Source: Demequina gelatinilytica (GTDB lineage: Bacteria > Actinomycetota > Actinomycetes > Actinomycetales > Demequinaceae). Taken from it: DNA of 64,000 nt. The notes under the pieces are model-generated. The model saw only the letters and a program-made list of their open reading frames with translations, was not told where the DNA came from and did no database searches. The position numbers and the translations under genes were made by a program. Shown here one piece after another: positions 8,442 to 18,086 of the stretch. The stretch lies in the NCBI RefSeq assembly GCF_000971115.1, contig NZ_BBLV01000010.1, positions 30,663 to 94,662 on the forward strand, in the 5' to 3' direction. Position 1 is the first letter of the stretch. Each line of letters begins with the position of its first letter.

Positions 8442-9428
8442 GTGCTGATCGCACAGCGTCCCACGCTGACCGAGAAGGTCATCTCGGAGAACCGTTCGCA
8501 GTTCTCGCTCAAGCCGCTCGAGCCGGGCTTCGGCTACACGCTCGGCAACTCGCTCCGCCGCACGCTGCTGTCGTCCATCCCGGGCGCTGCCGTCACGTCG
8601 GTGCGTTTCGAGGGCGTCCTCCACGAGTTCACCACCATCGATGGTGTGAAGGAGGACGTGACCGAGATCCTGCTCAACCTCAAGAACCTCGTGGTCTCGT
8701 CGGAGAACGACGAGCCCGTCGTGATGTACCTGCGCAAGTCGGGCGCGGGCGTCGTCACGGGTGCTGACATCCAGCCCCCGGCCGGCGTCGAGATCCACAA
8801 CCCGGACCTCCACATCGCGACCCTCAACGCGAAGGCGAAGTTCGAGGTCGAGCTCACGGTCGAGCGCGGTCGCGGCTACGTGCCCGCGGCGATGAACAAG
8901 AGCTACGACGCGGAGATCGGTCAGATCCCCGTCGACTCGATCTACTCGCCCGTCCTCAAGGTGACCTACAAGGTCGAGGCCACCCGTGTCGCGCAGCGCA
9001 CGGACTTCGACGAGCTGGTCATCGATGTCGAGACCAAGAACTCGATCTCGCCCCGCGACGCCGTGGCGTCCGCCGGTGCGACGCTGGTCGAGCTCTTCTC
9101 GCTCGCGCGCGGCCTCAACGAGGCTGCCGAGGGCATCGAGATCGGCCCGTCCGAGACGGACGAGTCGCTCGAGGAGGACTACAACCAGCCGATCGAGGAG
9201 CTCAACCTCACGCAGCGGTCCTACAACTGCCTCAAGCGTGAGGGCATCCACACCGTGGGTGAGCTCACCGCGCGTTCCGAGGCGGACCTCATGGACATCC
9301 GCAACTTCGGCCAGAAGTCGATCACCGAGGTCAAGGAGAAGCTCGCCGAGCTGGGCTTCTCCCTGAAGGACGGCGCCGTCGAGTACGACAGCGGCTCGTC
9401 CGTCTACTTCTCGGGCAGCGACGAGTAA
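8442..9428 (+). CDS. rpoA: RNA polymerase subunit alpha
   Basis: The alpha subunit nucleates RNA polymerase assembly and contacts regulators and UP elements. The 328-residue protein has the N-terminal dimerisation domain ([13 protein letters not shown] at the alpha-alpha interface) and a C-terminal helix-hairpin-helix domain from about residue 240 ([14 protein letters not shown]). The GTG at 8442 is preferred over the ATG seven codons upstream because GGAAAGGA lies seven bases before it and homologues begin MLIAQRP. rplQ follows after 18 bases. Confidence 0.97.
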   Translation: MLIAQRPTLTEKVISENRSQFSLKPLEPGFGYTLGNSLRRTLLSSIPGAAVTSVRFEGVLHEFTTIDGVKEDVTEILLNLKNLVVSSENDEPVVMYLRKSGAGVVTGADIQPPAGVEIHNPDLHIATLNAKAKFEVELTVERGRGYVPAAMNKSYDAEIGQIPVDSIYSPVLKVTYKVEATRVAQRTDFDELVIDVETKNSISPRDAVASAGATLVELFSLARGLNEAAEGIEIGPSETDESLEEDYNQPIEELNLTQRSYNCLKREGIHTVGELTARSEADLMDIRNFGQKSITEVKEKLAELGFSLKDGAVEYDSGSSVYFSGSDE

Positions 9429-9446
9429 CAAGGAGAATTCTCAATC

Positions 9447-9965
9447 ATGCCTACCCCCACCAAGGGTGCCCGCCTGGGCGGCGGTCCCGCGCACGAGCGT
9501 CAGATGCTCGCGAACCTTTCGCAGAGCCTCTTCGAGCACGGCCGCATCACCACCACCGTGACCAAGGCCAAGCGCCTGCGCCCGCACGCCGAGCGTCTCA
9601 TCACCTTCGCGAAGCGCGGCGACCTCGCCTCGCGCCGCAAGGTGCTCGGGATCATCTCGGACAAGGGCGTCGTCCACAAGCTCTTCACCGAGATCGGCCC
9701 CGGCTTCGCCGAGCGTGACGGCGGCTACACCCGCATCACCAAGGTCGGCAACCGCAAGGGTGACAACGCGCCCATGGCCGTGATCGAGCTCGTCGAGTTC
9801 GGTGCCCCCGCGAAGAAGGCCGTCGCCAAGGAGGCCGAGAAGGCCGCCAAGAAGGCTGCGCCGAAGAAGGCGGAGAAGGTCGAGGAGGCCCCCGCGGCCG
9901 AGGAGACCGTCGAGGCTGTCGAGACCGAGGCCGTCGAGGCCGAGGCCGCCGACGACGCCAAGTAA
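9447..9965 (+). CDS. rplQ: 50S ribosomal protein L17 with acidic/Ala C-terminal tail
   Basis: The L17 core ([17 protein letters not shown] to about residue 115) is followed by some 55 residues made largely of Ala, Lys and Glu, ending in an acidic stretch. L17 lies near the peptide exit tunnel. C-terminal tails on L17 are common in Actinobacteria. In this operon it echoes the N-terminal Lys/Ala tail of L15. AAGGAGAA precedes the ATG. truA follows. Confidence 0.96.
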   Translation: MPTPTKGARLGGGPAHERQMLANLSQSLFEHGRITTTVTKAKRLRPHAERLITFAKRGDLASRRKVLGIISDKGVVHKLFTEIGPGFAERDGGYTRITKVGNRKGDNAPMAVIELVEFGAPAKKAVAKEAEKAAKKAAPKKAEKVEEAPAAEETVEAVETEAVEAEAADDAK

Positions 9966-9990
9966 CCCCAGCCTTCCATCAAGGCGATCC

Positions 9991-10035
9991 GAGGCGGGTC
10001 CGCACATGCTCCCTGAGACTGTGCGGGCCCGCCTC
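9991..10035 (+). terminator. Hairpin enclosing the truA start codon
   Basis: GAGGCGGGTCCGCACA (9991-10006) pairs with TGTGCGGGCCCGCCTC (10020-10035) with one G-U. The 13-base loop holds almost the whole start region, and the ATG of truA (10006-10008) begins on the last base of the first arm. It may end rplQ transcripts, hide the truA start, or both. Confidence 0.6.
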
Positions 10036-10860
10036 GACCTTTCCTACGACGGCACCGGCTTCAGCGGCTGGGCGACCCAGCCCGGGCTCCGTACCGTCCA
10101 GGGCGTCCTCGAGGACGCCCTCGCGCGCATCGTCCGCCAGGAGGCACAGCCCCGCGTGACGGTCGCCGGCCGCACCGACGCCGGCGTCCACGCCCGCGGC
10201 CAGGTCGCCCACGTCGACCTCGACGCGCAGGCCTGGGCGCGCATGCCCGGGCGGTCCGACCGCGCGCCCGCGGCCGGGCTGCTCACGCGCCTCAACGGCG
10301 TGCTCCCGGACGATGTGGTCGTCCGGTCCGTGTCCGTGGCCCCGGAGGGCTTCGACGCCCGTTTCTCCGCGACCCAGCGCCGCTACGCGTACCGGGTCAC
10401 CGACGCGGTCCCGGATGTGCTGCAACGTCGCCACGTGGTCGCGGTGAGCCGCCCGCTCGACGTGGACGCGCTCAACGCCGCATCGTCGACGCTCACCGGG
10501 CTGCGCGACTTCGCGGCGTTCTGCCGTGGTCGCGAGGGTGCGACCACCATCCGCGACCTGCTCGAGCTGAGCTGGCGCCGTGAGAGCGACGGCCCGGATG
10601 CGGGGCTGGTGGTCGCGACGGTGCGCGCCGACGCGTTCTGCCACTCCATGGTGCGGTCGCTGGTCGGCGCGCTGCTCGCCGTGGGGGAGGGGCGTCGCGA
10701 CCTCGACTGGCTCGCGGTCGTCGCGGCCTCGGAGGGCCGCTCGCAGGCGATCGCGGTCGCTCCGGCGCATGGCCTCACGCTCGAGGAGGTCTCCTACCCG
10801 GACGATGCGCTGCTCGCCGCGCGCGCGGAGGCTACGCGAGGGCGGCGCACGCTTCCGTGA
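10006..10860 (+). CDS. truA: tRNA pseudouridine(38-40) synthase
   Basis: TruA makes pseudouridine at positions 38-40 of tRNA anticodon arms. The 284-residue product has the N-terminal [12 protein letters not shown] strand and the catalytic Asp58 in [13 protein letters not shown]. The ATG at 10006 lies inside a hairpin. A GTG at 10021 ([11 protein letters not shown]) is an alternative that would also be in the second arm. No ribosome-binding site is visible, so expression may depend on rplQ translation or hairpin opening. Two GGACGATGC-family words lie in this gene (10127 and 10800). Confidence 0.95.
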   Translation: MLPETVRARLDLSYDGTGFSGWATQPGLRTVQGVLEDALARIVRQEAQPRVTVAGRTDAGVHARGQVAHVDLDAQAWARMPGRSDRAPAAGLLTRLNGVLPDDVVVRSVSVAPEGFDARFSATQRRYAYRVTDAVPDVLQRRHVVAVSRPLDVDALNAASSTLTGLRDFAAFCRGREGATTIRDLLELSWRRESDGPDAGLVVATVRADAFCHSMVRSLVGALLAVGEGRRDLDWLAVVAASEGRSQAIAVAPAHGLTLEEVSYPDDALLAARAEATRGRRTLP

Positions 10861-10887
10861 CCGACGCGCGTGCCCGGGACCCTCGGA

Positions 10888-10916
10888 TTGAGATTCCGCG
10901 CCGGGCCGCGTATGAT
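10888..10916 (+). promoter_or_regulatory. Promoter of the rplM-rpsI operon
   Basis: TTGAGA (10888-10893) and TATGAT (10911-10916) with a 17-base spacer give a near-consensus housekeeping promoter. The start site should lie near 10923, leaving a 5' leader of about 120 bases. Confidence 0.85.
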
Positions 10917-10939
10917 GGTGCGTCGTTGTGCGTTCCCTC

Positions 10940-11015
10940 GTGGACGGTGCCTCCCACTCGCCGCCGCAGGACCCGCCGACCGATTGCTTCGCGATGCCTC
11001 CACGGCATCGTCCAC
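10940..11015 (+). promoter_or_regulatory. Structured 5' leader of rplM
   Basis: Within the leader, GTGGACGGTGCC (10940-10951) can pair with GGCATCGTCCAC (11004-11015), a 12-base stem with one G-U. The second arm contains the repeated word GCATCGTCC. L13 operons of other bacteria are known to be autoregulated through the leader; this stem is a candidate equivalent. Confidence 0.4.
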
Positions 11016-11042
11016 CAGAACGAGTAGAAGTAAGGCTTCACA

Positions 11043-11486
11043 GTGCGTACGTTTTCTCCCAAGCCGGGTGACGTCACCAAGAACTGGTACGTCATCGACG
11101 CTACTGACGTGGTCCTCGGTCGTCTGGCCTCCCAGGCCGCTTCGCTGCTCCGCGGCAAGCACAAGGCGACTTTCGCGCCCCACGTCGACGGCGGTGACTT
11201 CGTCATCGTCATCAACGCTGAGAAGGTTGCCCTGTCGGGTAACAAGCTCACCGACAAGATGGTCTACCGCCACTCGGGCTTCCCGGGCGGTCTCTCCGCA
11301 GTGCCGATCGGCGAGCTGCTCGAGAAGAACCCCCGTCGCGTGATCGAGAACGCGGTCAAGGGCATGCTGCCCAAGACCAAGCTCGGTGCCGCTCAGCTCA
11401 AGCACCTCAAGGTCTACGCCGGCGCGGAGCACCCGCACGCCGCGCAGCAGCCCGAGGTCTTCGAGATCTCCCAGGTCGCGCAGTAA
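11043..11486 (+). CDS. rplM: 50S ribosomal protein L13
   Basis: L13 is an early-assembly large-subunit protein. The 147-residue product starts [11 protein letters not shown] from a GTG and contains the conserved [20 protein letters not shown] and HSGFPGG segments. Transcription comes from the strong promoter at 10888. rpsI follows after a short gap, the universal L13-S9 pairing. Confidence 0.97.
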   Translation: MRTFSPKPGDVTKNWYVIDATDVVLGRLASQAASLLRGKHKATFAPHVDGGDFVIVINAEKVALSGNKLTDKMVYRHSGFPGGLSAVPIGELLEKNPRRVIENAVKGMLPKTKLGAAQLKHLKVYAGAEHPHAAQQPEVFEISQVAQ

Positions 11487-11509
11487 GCGCCGCAGAAGCT
11501 TAAGGATTG

Positions 11510-11995
11510 ATGAAAGTGGCAGATGTGACCACCGAGGTCGAGAACGAGACCCCGTCCGAGTACACCACCGAGACCGTTGCCGAGCGCGGCAAGGGTGTCA
11601 CCAACGTCGCCCCCGGCGCCGGCCTCGGCCGCCGCAAGGAGGCCGTCGCCCGCGTCCGCCTGGTGCCCGGCACCGGCAAGTGGACCATCAACGGTCGCGA
11701 CATCGAGGACTACTTCCCGAACAAGGTCCACCAGCAGCTGGTGAACTCGCCGTTCGCGCTCCTCGACATCGAGGGCAAGTTCGACGTGCACGCCCGCATC
11801 CACGGTGGCGGCCCCTCGGGTCAGGCCGGTGCGCTTCGCCTCGGCGTCGCCCGCGCGCTGAACGAGATCGACGAGGAGAACAACCGCGCCACCCTCAAGA
11901 AGGCCGGCTTCCTCACTCGTGACGCCCGCGTCGTCGAGCGCAAGAAGGCTGGTCTCAAGAAGGCCCGCCGCGCGCCTCAGTACTCGAAGCGCTAA
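11510..11995 (+). CDS. rpsI: 30S ribosomal protein S9
   Basis: S9 contacts P-site tRNA through its C-terminal tail, here ending SKR. The core starts at about residue 36 ([21 protein letters not shown]). Before it lies a Thr/Glu-rich extension of about 35 residues, common in Actinobacteria. The ATG at 11510 has AAGGA five bases upstream; a GTG at 11516 is an alternative start. glmM begins only ten bases after its stop. Confidence 0.96.
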   Translation: MKVADVTTEVENETPSEYTTETVAERGKGVTNVAPGAGLGRRKEAVARVRLVPGTGKWTINGRDIEDYFPNKVHQQLVNSPFALLDIEGKFDVHARIHGGGPSGQAGALRLGVARALNEIDEENNRATLKKAGFLTRDARVVERKKAGLKKARRAPQYSKR

Positions 11996-12005
11996 TCTCT
12001 CGCGC

Positions 12006-13367
12006 ATGGCGCGACTTTTCGGCACGGACGGTGTCCGGGGCCTCGCGAACCGCGATCTCACAGCGGAGCTCGCCGTCGACCTCTCGGTCGCGGCGGCTCA
12101 CGTCCTGGGGGAGCGGGGCGAGTTCTCCGGCCACCGTCCCGTGGCCGTCATCGGCCGCGACACCCGCATCTCAGGCGAGTTCCTGGGAGCGGCTGTCGCG
12201 GCCGGTCTTGCTTCCGCGGGGGTCGACGTCCTCGACCTCGGCGTGGTGCCCACCCCCGCGGTGGCGTACCTGACCGCCTCCACCGAGGCGGACCTGGGCG
12301 TGGTGATCTCCGCGTCCCACAACGCCATGCCGGACAACGGCATCAAGTTCTTCGCGCGCGGTGGCCACAAGCTCGACGACTCGGTCGAGGCGGCCATCGA
12401 GGCCCGCGTGGGCGAGGCGTGGTCCCGGCCCGTCGGCGCCGATGTCGGCCGGATCGTCCCGTCCGCGCACCTGGCCGACGAGTACGTCGAGCACGTGGTC
12501 GCGTCCGTGCGGTCCTTCGCCGGCTCGGACACGCCGCTCGAAGGCGTGCACATCGTGGTCGACGCGGCGCATGGCGCGGCCTCGCAGGTGGGCCCTGCGG
12601 CGCTCGCCAAGGCCGGCGCCCGCGTCACCGCCATCAACGCGGAGCCGGACGGGCTCAACATCAACGAGGGCGTGGGCTCGACCCACCTGGGCCCGCTGCA
12701 GGCCGCCGTGCTCGAGCACGGCGCCGACCTGGGCGTGGCGTTCGACGGCGACGCGGACCGCTGCCTTGCGGTGGACCACACCGGCGCGGTCGTCGACGGC
12801 GACCAGATCATGGGCGTGCTGGCCATCGCGATGCGCGACGCGGGCTCGCTCTACCACTCGACGCTCGTGGCGACCGTCATGAGCAACCTGGGCCTGCACC
12901 TCGCGATGCGGCGCGCGGGGATCGACATGGTCGAGGCGGCCGTCGGGGACCGCTACGTGCTCGAGGCGATGCGCGAGGGCGGCTACACGCTCGGCGGTGA
13001 GCAGTCGGGGCACCTCATCGTCGCGGACTACGCGACCACGGGCGACGGCGTCCTCACGGCGCTGCTCATGACGTCGCAGGTCGCGGCGCGCGGCTCGCTG
13101 CGGGATCTCTGCGCGGACATCGAGTCCCTGCCGCAGGTGCTCGTGAACGTCCGCGGCGCCGACCGTTCACGCGTCTACACGGACCTCGCGCTGCAGGCGG
13201 CCGTCGCATCGTCCCGCAGGGAGCTGGGCGACACCGGCCGCGTGCTGCTGCGCCCGTCGGGCACGGAGCCGCTGGTGCGCGTCATGGTCGAGGCCGCGAC
13301 CGCCGAGGAGGCGCAGCGCCATGCCGACGCCCTCGCGGAGGTCGTCCGCACGCGGCTCAGCCTCTAG
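12006..13367 (+). CDS. glmM: Phosphoglucosamine mutase
   Basis: GlmM converts glucosamine-6-phosphate to glucosamine-1-phosphate for UDP-GlcNAc and peptidoglycan synthesis. The 453-residue protein has the catalytic phosphoserine motif ISASHN with Ser104, the metal-binding DGDADR motif near residue 244, the GGEQSGH sugar-binding loop, and the [12 protein letters not shown] phosphate loop. It lies ten bases after rpsI, a common actinobacterial arrangement, and glmS is nearby at 16219. Confidence 0.97.
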   Translation: MARLFGTDGVRGLANRDLTAELAVDLSVAAAHVLGERGEFSGHRPVAVIGRDTRISGEFLGAAVAAGLASAGVDVLDLGVVPTPAVAYLTASTEADLGVVISASHNAMPDNGIKFFARGGHKLDDSVEAAIEARVGEAWSRPVGADVGRIVPSAHLADEYVEHVVASVRSFAGSDTPLEGVHIVVDAAHGAASQVGPAALAKAGARVTAINAEPDGLNINEGVGSTHLGPLQAAVLEHGADLGVAFDGDADRCLAVDHTGAVVDGDQIMGVLAIAMRDAGSLYHSTLVATVMSNLGLHLAMRRAGIDMVEAAVGDRYVLEAMREGGYTLGGEQSGHLIVADYATTGDGVLTALLMTSQVAARGSLRDLCADIESLPQVLVNVRGADRSRVYTDLALQAAVASSRRELGDTGRVLLRPSGTEPLVRVMVEAATAEEAQRHADALAEVVRTRLSL

Positions 13368-13379
13368 CGCTCCCCCCGC

Positions 13380-13474
13380 GACAGTCCCAACGGACCTGGT
13401 CCCGGCACGCCGGGCGAAGGGCGGGATCGGGCGTCGAGCGTTGGCGTGTCGCGGTGAGTTCCGTTGGCACTGTC
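13380..13474. repeat. 95-base inverted-repeat element, copy A
   Basis: Arms GACAGTCCCAACGGA (13380-13394) and TCCGTTGGCACTGTC (13460-13474) bound a 95-base element in the spacer after glmM. A second 95-base element with related ends and the shared word TGTCGCGGTGAG lies at 52608-52702. No transposase is encoded. It may be a miniature mobile or terminator-linked intergenic repeat. Confidence 0.7.
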
Positions 13475-13521
13475 AGGGTGTATCCGGGGATCACCCCATC
13501 GCGGCGGCCTCGGACACCTGC

Positions 13522-13527
13522 CAGACT
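13522..13527 (+). promoter_or_regulatory. -10 of a leaderless promoter (DedA gene)
   Basis: CAGACT lies seven bases before the GTG start and no ribosome-binding site is present, the pattern of a leaderless transcript. Confidence 0.5.
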
Positions 13528-13534
13528 TGGCCGC

Positions 13535-14278
13535 GTGAACGACCTCTGGCACCTGCTGACCGACTGGTCCCATGAACTCGAGATCTGGGTCGAGTCGCTC
13601 ATGGAATCGCTGTGGATCTACCCGAGCGTGTACCTGCTCTCGCTGATCGACGGCGTTTTCCCCGTGGTGCCTTCGGAGTCCGTGGTGATCGCGACCGCGA
13701 CCGCATGGAAGCAGACCGGCACCCCGTGGGTGTGGCTCGTATGGATCTTCGCGGCGGCCGGAGCGTGGTGCGGCGACCAGCTCGCGTACCTGATCGGCTC
13801 CAAGCTCGACGTGCGCAAGCATCCGTTCTTCGCGCGCGCCGGCATGCGCAAGACGCTCGACTGGGCCGAGTCGACCCTCGAGCGCCGGGGCACCACCTTC
13901 ATCATCGCGGCGCGCTTCATCCCCATGGGACGGGTCGCGGTGAACCTCACCGCGGGAGCGCTGAGGTACCCGCGTCCATGGTTCATGATCGTCGACGCGG
14001 TCGCGGTGGTCATCTGGGCGACCTACGGCACGGCGCTCGGCATCTGGGCCGGCTCGATCTTCGAGAACCTGCTCGTGTCGATCGCCGTCGGCGTGGTGGG
14101 CGGCATCGTGATCGGCATCCTCATCGACAAGATCCTCGCGAGGCTCGGCTTCGCCGAGCCCGAGCTGCCCGACCTCTCCGCTGAGATCGAGGAGCGTCTG
14201 GTCACGGGCGAGCTCCAGGTGCGCCCGACCCGTCGGGAGCGTCGCGCGGCGGAGGGTGGCGCCGATGATGCCGACTGA
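13535..14278 (+). CDS. DedA family membrane protein
   Basis: The 247-residue protein has the DedA/VTT features: several membrane helices, an early acidic EExP-like region (FPVVPSES), and the conserved ARFIPMGRVAVNLTAG segment with the arginine thought to be important for transport. DedA proteins act as lipid scramblases or flippases in the inner membrane. The GTG at 13535 was chosen because a -10-like CAGACT lies seven bases upstream and no ribosome-binding site exists further up. The C-terminus is charged and cytoplasmic. Substrate unknown. Confidence 0.88.
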   Translation: MNDLWHLLTDWSHELEIWVESLMESLWIYPSVYLLSLIDGVFPVVPSESVVIATATAWKQTGTPWVWLVWIFAAAGAWCGDQLAYLIGSKLDVRKHPFFARAGMRKTLDWAESTLERRGTTFIIAARFIPMGRVAVNLTAGALRYPRPWFMIVDAVAVVIWATYGTALGIWAGSIFENLLVSIAVGVVGGIVIGILIDKILARLGFAEPELPDLSAEIEERLVTGELQVRPTRRERRAAEGGADDAD

Positions 14279-15149
14279 CCCGGGCGGCACCGAGGCGGAC
14301 GTCGCGTACCCGGAGGCGCGCGACGCCAACCTCGCGAACTGGGAGGATCGCGTCCCGCTCCACACCGAGGCGTACGGCCTCGAGCGCTACCGGGACGACC
14401 CCGCGCATCTGTCCCAGGTGGTCCGCACGGACCTGGACGCGCTGCGGCGGTTCCTGCCCGACGGGCTCGCGGGCCTCGACGTGTGCCACCTCCAGTGCCA
14501 CATCGGCACCGACACCGTCTCCTTGGCCCGCGCCGGAGCCGCGCGCATCGTCGGCGTCGACTTCTCACCTGCCGCCCTCGAGGCCGCCTCGGCGCTCGCG
14601 CGCGAGCTGGGCATCGATGCCGCGTGGGTCCGGACCGATGTGCTGGACGCCAAGGCGGCCGTCGACGCCGCGCTCGGCGGCGACCAGCGCTTCGACGTGG
14701 TCTACACGAGCATCGGCACCATCACGTGGCTGCCCGACCTCGCGCGCTGGGCCGCCCAGATCGCGGGTCTCCTGCGCCCGGGCGGGATCTTCTACATCCG
14801 CGACGGCCACCCGGCGCTGTACGCGCTCGACGAGACGGCCGACGGCCTGGCGACGCGCTACCCGTACTTCGGCGACGGCGCGCCGCTCGCGTGGGACGAG
14901 GAGACCACGTACGTGGGCGACGGCAAGGTCGCGAGCACGCGCACCTACGAGTGGCCGCACCCGCTCAGCGAGATCGTCGGGGTCCTGCTGGGGGCGGGCC
15001 TGGAGCTGGTGGCGCTCGAGGAGGGCCGGACGCTGCCGTGGCGCTTCGCGGAGCGCATGGTCGAGCGCGAGGACGGCGACTTCGAGTGGCCGGGGGACGA
15101 TGCGCGGCGCATGCCCTGCACGTTCACCGTGGTCGCGAGGGCGCGGTAG
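14265..15149 (+). CDS. Class I SAM-dependent methyltransferase
   Basis: A Rossmann-like methyltransferase domain occupies about residues 60-190: motif I appears as LDVCHLQCHIGTDTVSLA, motif II as GVDFSP, and a later YTSIGTITWL strand precedes LLRPGGIFY. The protein is 294 residues long. GGAGGG lies eight bases before the ATG at 14265, and the start overlaps the end of the DedA gene. The substrate cannot be inferred from the sequence. A GGACGATGC word sits near the C-terminus (15095). Confidence 0.85.
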   Translation: MMPTDPGGTEADVAYPEARDANLANWEDRVPLHTEAYGLERYRDDPAHLSQVVRTDLDALRRFLPDGLAGLDVCHLQCHIGTDTVSLARAGAARIVGVDFSPAALEAASALARELGIDAAWVRTDVLDAKAAVDAALGGDQRFDVVYTSIGTITWLPDLARWAAQIAGLLRPGGIFYIRDGHPALYALDETADGLATRYPYFGDGAPLAWDEETTYVGDGKVASTRTYEWPHPLSEIVGVLLGAGLELVALEEGRTLPWRFAERMVEREDGDFEWPGDDARRMPCTFTVVARAR

Positions 15150-15150
15150 C

Positions 15151-16107
15151 TCAGAGCTTGCGCAGGCGCACCGACTCGACGCGGTGGTCCGGGCCCTTGC
15201 CCAGGATGATCGTCGCGCGCGACCTGGTGGGGGCGATGTTCCGGGCGAGGTTCGGCGCGTTGACCGTGTCCCACACCTGGCCCGCGACCGCGACCGCCTG
15301 AGCGTCGGTCAGCGTCGAGTACGAGTGGAAGTAGGAGTCGGGCTTCGCGAACGCCGACTCGCGCAGCGCGAGGAAGCGCTCGACGTACCAGCGGCGGATG
15401 TCCTCCGGATGCGCGTCGACGTAGATCGACACGTCGAAGAAGTCGCTGATCGCGAGCTGCGAGGCCCCCGGCTCGCGCGATTGCGCGGTCTGGAGCACGT
15501 TGAGGCCCTCGACGATGAGGATGTCCGGCTGGCGGACCACCACCTCCTGGTCGGGGACGATGTCGTAGACCACGTGCGAGTACACGGGAGCACGGACCTC
15601 CGGCGCCCCGGACTTCACGCGGAGGATGAAGTCGCGCAGGGCGCGCCGGTCGTAGGACTCGGGGAAGCCCTTGCGTGCCAGCAGGTCGCGTTCCATGAGC
15701 ACCTTGTTGGGGAACAGGAACCCGTCGGTGGTGACCAGCTCGACGTGCGGCGAGGACGGCCAGCGGGCCATGAGCTCGCGCAGCAGGCGCGCCGTGGTGG
15801 ACTTGCCCACCGCGACCGAGCCCGCGACCCCGATGATGAAAGGCGTGCGCGACGCGCGCTCGCCCAGGAACCGGCTGGTCGCGGCGTGCAGCGCGCCCGT
15901 CGCGCCCGAATGCAGGTCGAGCAGGCGGGACAGGGGACGGTAGATGCGGTCCACCTCGGCGATGTCGATGGGGTCGCCCAGGCCGCGGACCTTCGCGATG
16001 TCCGCCTCGGTCAGCGGCAACGGCGTCTGATCGGCCAGGGCCGCCCATTCGTCGCGCGTCAGGGTGACGTACGGGGTGCCAGCATCGGACCGTCGCGCCT
16101 CGTTCAC
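15151..16107 (-). CDS. coaA: Pantothenate kinase, type I
   Basis: CoaA phosphorylates pantothenate in the first step of coenzyme A synthesis. The 318-residue protein has the P-loop GSVAVGKST at residues 96-104, the LVTTDGFL acidic motif, and the SDFFDVSIYVDA and YFHSYSTL segments typical of the prokaryotic type I enzyme. The GTG at 16107 was chosen because CACAAT lies six bases upstream on the minus strand, the local leaderless pattern; an ATG six codons earlier is possible. It is convergent with the methyltransferase gene and divergent from glmS. Confidence 0.95.
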   Translation of the reverse strand: MNEARRSDAGTPYVTLTRDEWAALADQTPLPLTEADIAKVRGLGDPIDIAEVDRIYRPLSRLLDLHSGATGALHAATSRFLGERASRTPFIIGVAGSVAVGKSTTARLLRELMARWPSSPHVELVTTDGFLFPNKVLMERDLLARKGFPESYDRRALRDFILRVKSGAPEVRAPVYSHVVYDIVPDQEVVVRQPDILIVEGLNVLQTAQSREPGASQLAISDFFDVSIYVDAHPEDIRRWYVERFLALRESAFAKPDSYFHSYSTLTDAQAVAVAGQVWDTVNAPNLARNIAPTRSRATIILGKGPDHRVESVRLRKL

Positions 16108-16113
16108 CCGCCC

Positions 16114-16119
16114 ATTGTG
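16114..16119 (-). promoter_or_regulatory. -10 of a leaderless promoter (coaA)
   Basis: CACAAT on the minus strand lies six bases before the coaA GTG, with no ribosome-binding site. The GCATCGTCC word at 16122-16130 is immediately upstream. Confidence 0.45.
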
Positions 16120-16205
16120 GCGCATCGTCCCCGGCAGGACGAGGCGCGCGCACGGCGACGGTGCGCCGCCCTGTCGCCCTGCGCGGAGGCGGGGGGTGCG
16201 GGAAC

Positions 16206-16211
16206 TAGACT
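16206..16211 (+). promoter_or_regulatory. -10 of a leaderless promoter (glmS)
   Basis: TAGACT lies seven bases before the glmS ATG and no ribosome-binding site is visible, so the transcript probably starts at the ATG. Confidence 0.65.
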
Positions 16212-16218
16212 CGTCGCC

Positions 16219-18084
16219 ATGTGTGGAATCGTCGGCTACGTGGGTTCGGGCGCGCCCGGGGCCCGTCCCCAGGGCGTGGTGATGTCGGGCCTCGCGAGGC
16301 TCGAGTACCGCGGCTACGACTCGGCCGGCATCGCGGTGGTGACCGAGGACCCCGAACGCGTGGGCATGCGCAAGAAGTCGGGCAAGCTGGTCAACCTGGA
16401 GAAGGAGCTCGCGGCGCGTCCCGTCCCGGACGGCACCGCGGCGATCGGTCACACGCGGTGGGCGACGCACGGCGCGCCGACCGACGCGAACGCGCACCCG
16501 CACCTCGCGGCGGGTGGCCGCATCGCGATCATCCACAACGGCATCATCGAGAACTTCGCGGCGCTGCGCGCGGAGCTCCAGGCCGAGGGCATCGAGTTCC
16601 TCTCCGAGACGGACACCGAGGTCGCGGGGCACCTGCTCGCGCGCGAGGTGCTCGGCGGCCGCTCGCTCGCGGACGCGATGCGCGCGATCACGCGCCGCCT
16701 CGACGGCGCGTTCACGCTGCTCGCCATCGACTCGCACGAGCCCCGCACCGTGGTGGGCGCGCGCCGCAACAGCCCGCTGGTCATCGGCCTGGGCGAGGGG
16801 GAGAACTTCCTCGGCTCGGACGTGGTCGCCTTCATCGAGCACACCCGCACGGCGCTCGAGCTGCACCAGGACGAGGTCGTGGAGATCACGCCCGACCGCG
16901 TCACCATCACCGACATCGGCGGCCTGGTGGTCGAGCGCGAGCCGTACCACGTGGACTGGGACGCCTCGGCGGCGCAGAAGGGCGGCTTCGCCACCTTCAT
17001 GGAGAAGGAGATCCACGACCAGCCCACCGCCGTCGCGGACACGCTGCGCGGGCGCATCGACGAGAAGGGCCGCCTGCAGCTCGACGGCGGCATGATCCAC
17101 GAGGCGATCCTCAACTCGGTCGACAAGATCATCGTGGTCGCGTGCGGCACCGCCGCCTACGCGGGCCTGGTGGGCCGCTACGCGATCGAGCACTGGTGCC
17201 GCGTCCCCGTCGAGGTCGAGCTCGCGCACGAGTTCCGGTACCGCGACCCCGTGGTGAACGTCCGCACGCTCGTGGTCGCGATCTCGCAGTCGGGCGAGAC
17301 CATGGACACGATCATGGCGGTGCGCCACGCGCAGCAGCAGGGCGCCCCCGTCATCGCGATCGTGAACTCCCAGGGCTCCACCATCGCGCGCGAGGCCGAT
17401 GCGGTGCTCTACACGCGTGCGGGGCCCGAGATCGCGGTCGCCTCGACCAAGGCCTTCCTCGCGCAGATCACCGCGGTGTTCCTCCTGGGCATCTACCTCG
17501 CCGAGCTGCGCGGCAACAAGTTCCCCGACGAGATCCAGTCGCTGCTCGACCAGCTCGACGACATCCCTGCGAAGATCCAGCGCATCCTCGACACGTCCGA
17601 GCCCATCCGCGAGCTCGCGCGGTCGATGGCGGACGAGCGGACCGTCCTGTTCCTCGGTCGCCATGTGGGCTTCCCCGTCGCGCTCGAGGGTGCCCTCAAG
17701 CTCAAGGAGCTGGCGTACATCCACGCCGAGGGCTTCGCAGCGGGCGAGCTCAAGCACGGGCCCATCGCGCTCGTGGAGGAGGGCCAGCCCGTGTTCATCG
17801 TGCTGCCCAGCCCGCGCGGTCGCGAATCGCTCCACTCGAAGGTGATCTCCAACGTGCAGGAGGTCCGCGCGCGCGGCGCCCGCACGTTCGTGATCGCGGA
17901 GGAGGGCGACACCGAGGCCGCGAACTATGCGGAGCAGGTCTTCTACGTGCCCTCCGCGCCGGTGCTCATGACGCCGCTGCTGTCGGTGGTGCCGCTCCAG
18001 CTCTTCGCGCTCGAGCTCGCCGCGGCCAAGGGCTACGACGTGGACCAGCCCCGCAACCTCGCCAAGTCCGTCACCGTCGAGTAG
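16219..18084 (+). CDS. glmS: Glutamine--fructose-6-phosphate aminotransferase
   Basis: GlmS makes glucosamine-6-phosphate from fructose-6-phosphate and glutamine, the entry step to UDP-GlcNAc. The 621-residue protein begins MCGIVGYVG, with Cys2 as the glutaminase nucleophile, followed by RGYDSAG and two SIS domains (CGTAAYAG from about residue 300; ELKHGPIALV and final KSVTVE). No glmS ribozyme is visible upstream; instead the -10 lies seven bases from the start. It leads the glmS-acpS-alr-tsaE-tsaB-rimI run. Confidence 0.97.
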   Translation: MCGIVGYVGSGAPGARPQGVVMSGLARLEYRGYDSAGIAVVTEDPERVGMRKKSGKLVNLEKELAARPVPDGTAAIGHTRWATHGAPTDANAHPHLAAGGRIAIIHNGIIENFAALRAELQAEGIEFLSETDTEVAGHLLAREVLGGRSLADAMRAITRRLDGAFTLLAIDSHEPRTVVGARRNSPLVIGLGEGENFLGSDVVAFIEHTRTALELHQDEVVEITPDRVTITDIGGLVVEREPYHVDWDASAAQKGGFATFMEKEIHDQPTAVADTLRGRIDEKGRLQLDGGMIHEAILNSVDKIIVVACGTAAYAGLVGRYAIEHWCRVPVEVELAHEFRYRDPVVNVRTLVVAISQSGETMDTIMAVRHAQQQGAPVIAIVNSQGSTIAREADAVLYTRAGPEIAVASTKAFLAQITAVFLLGIYLAELRGNKFPDEIQSLLDQLDDIPAKIQRILDTSEPIRELARSMADERTVLFLGRHVGFPVALEGALKLKELAYIHAEGFAAGELKHGPIALVEEGQPVFIVLPSPRGRESLHSKVISNVQEVRARGARTFVIAEEGDTEAANYAEQVFYVPSAPVLMTPLLSVVPLQLFALELAAAKGYDVDQPRNLAKSVTVE

Positions 18085-18086
18085 CC

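Noticed and set aside
16131..16218. A glmS ribozyme upstream of glmS
   Set aside because: No conserved ribozyme core is visible, and a -10 lies seven bases before the ATG, leaving no leader.
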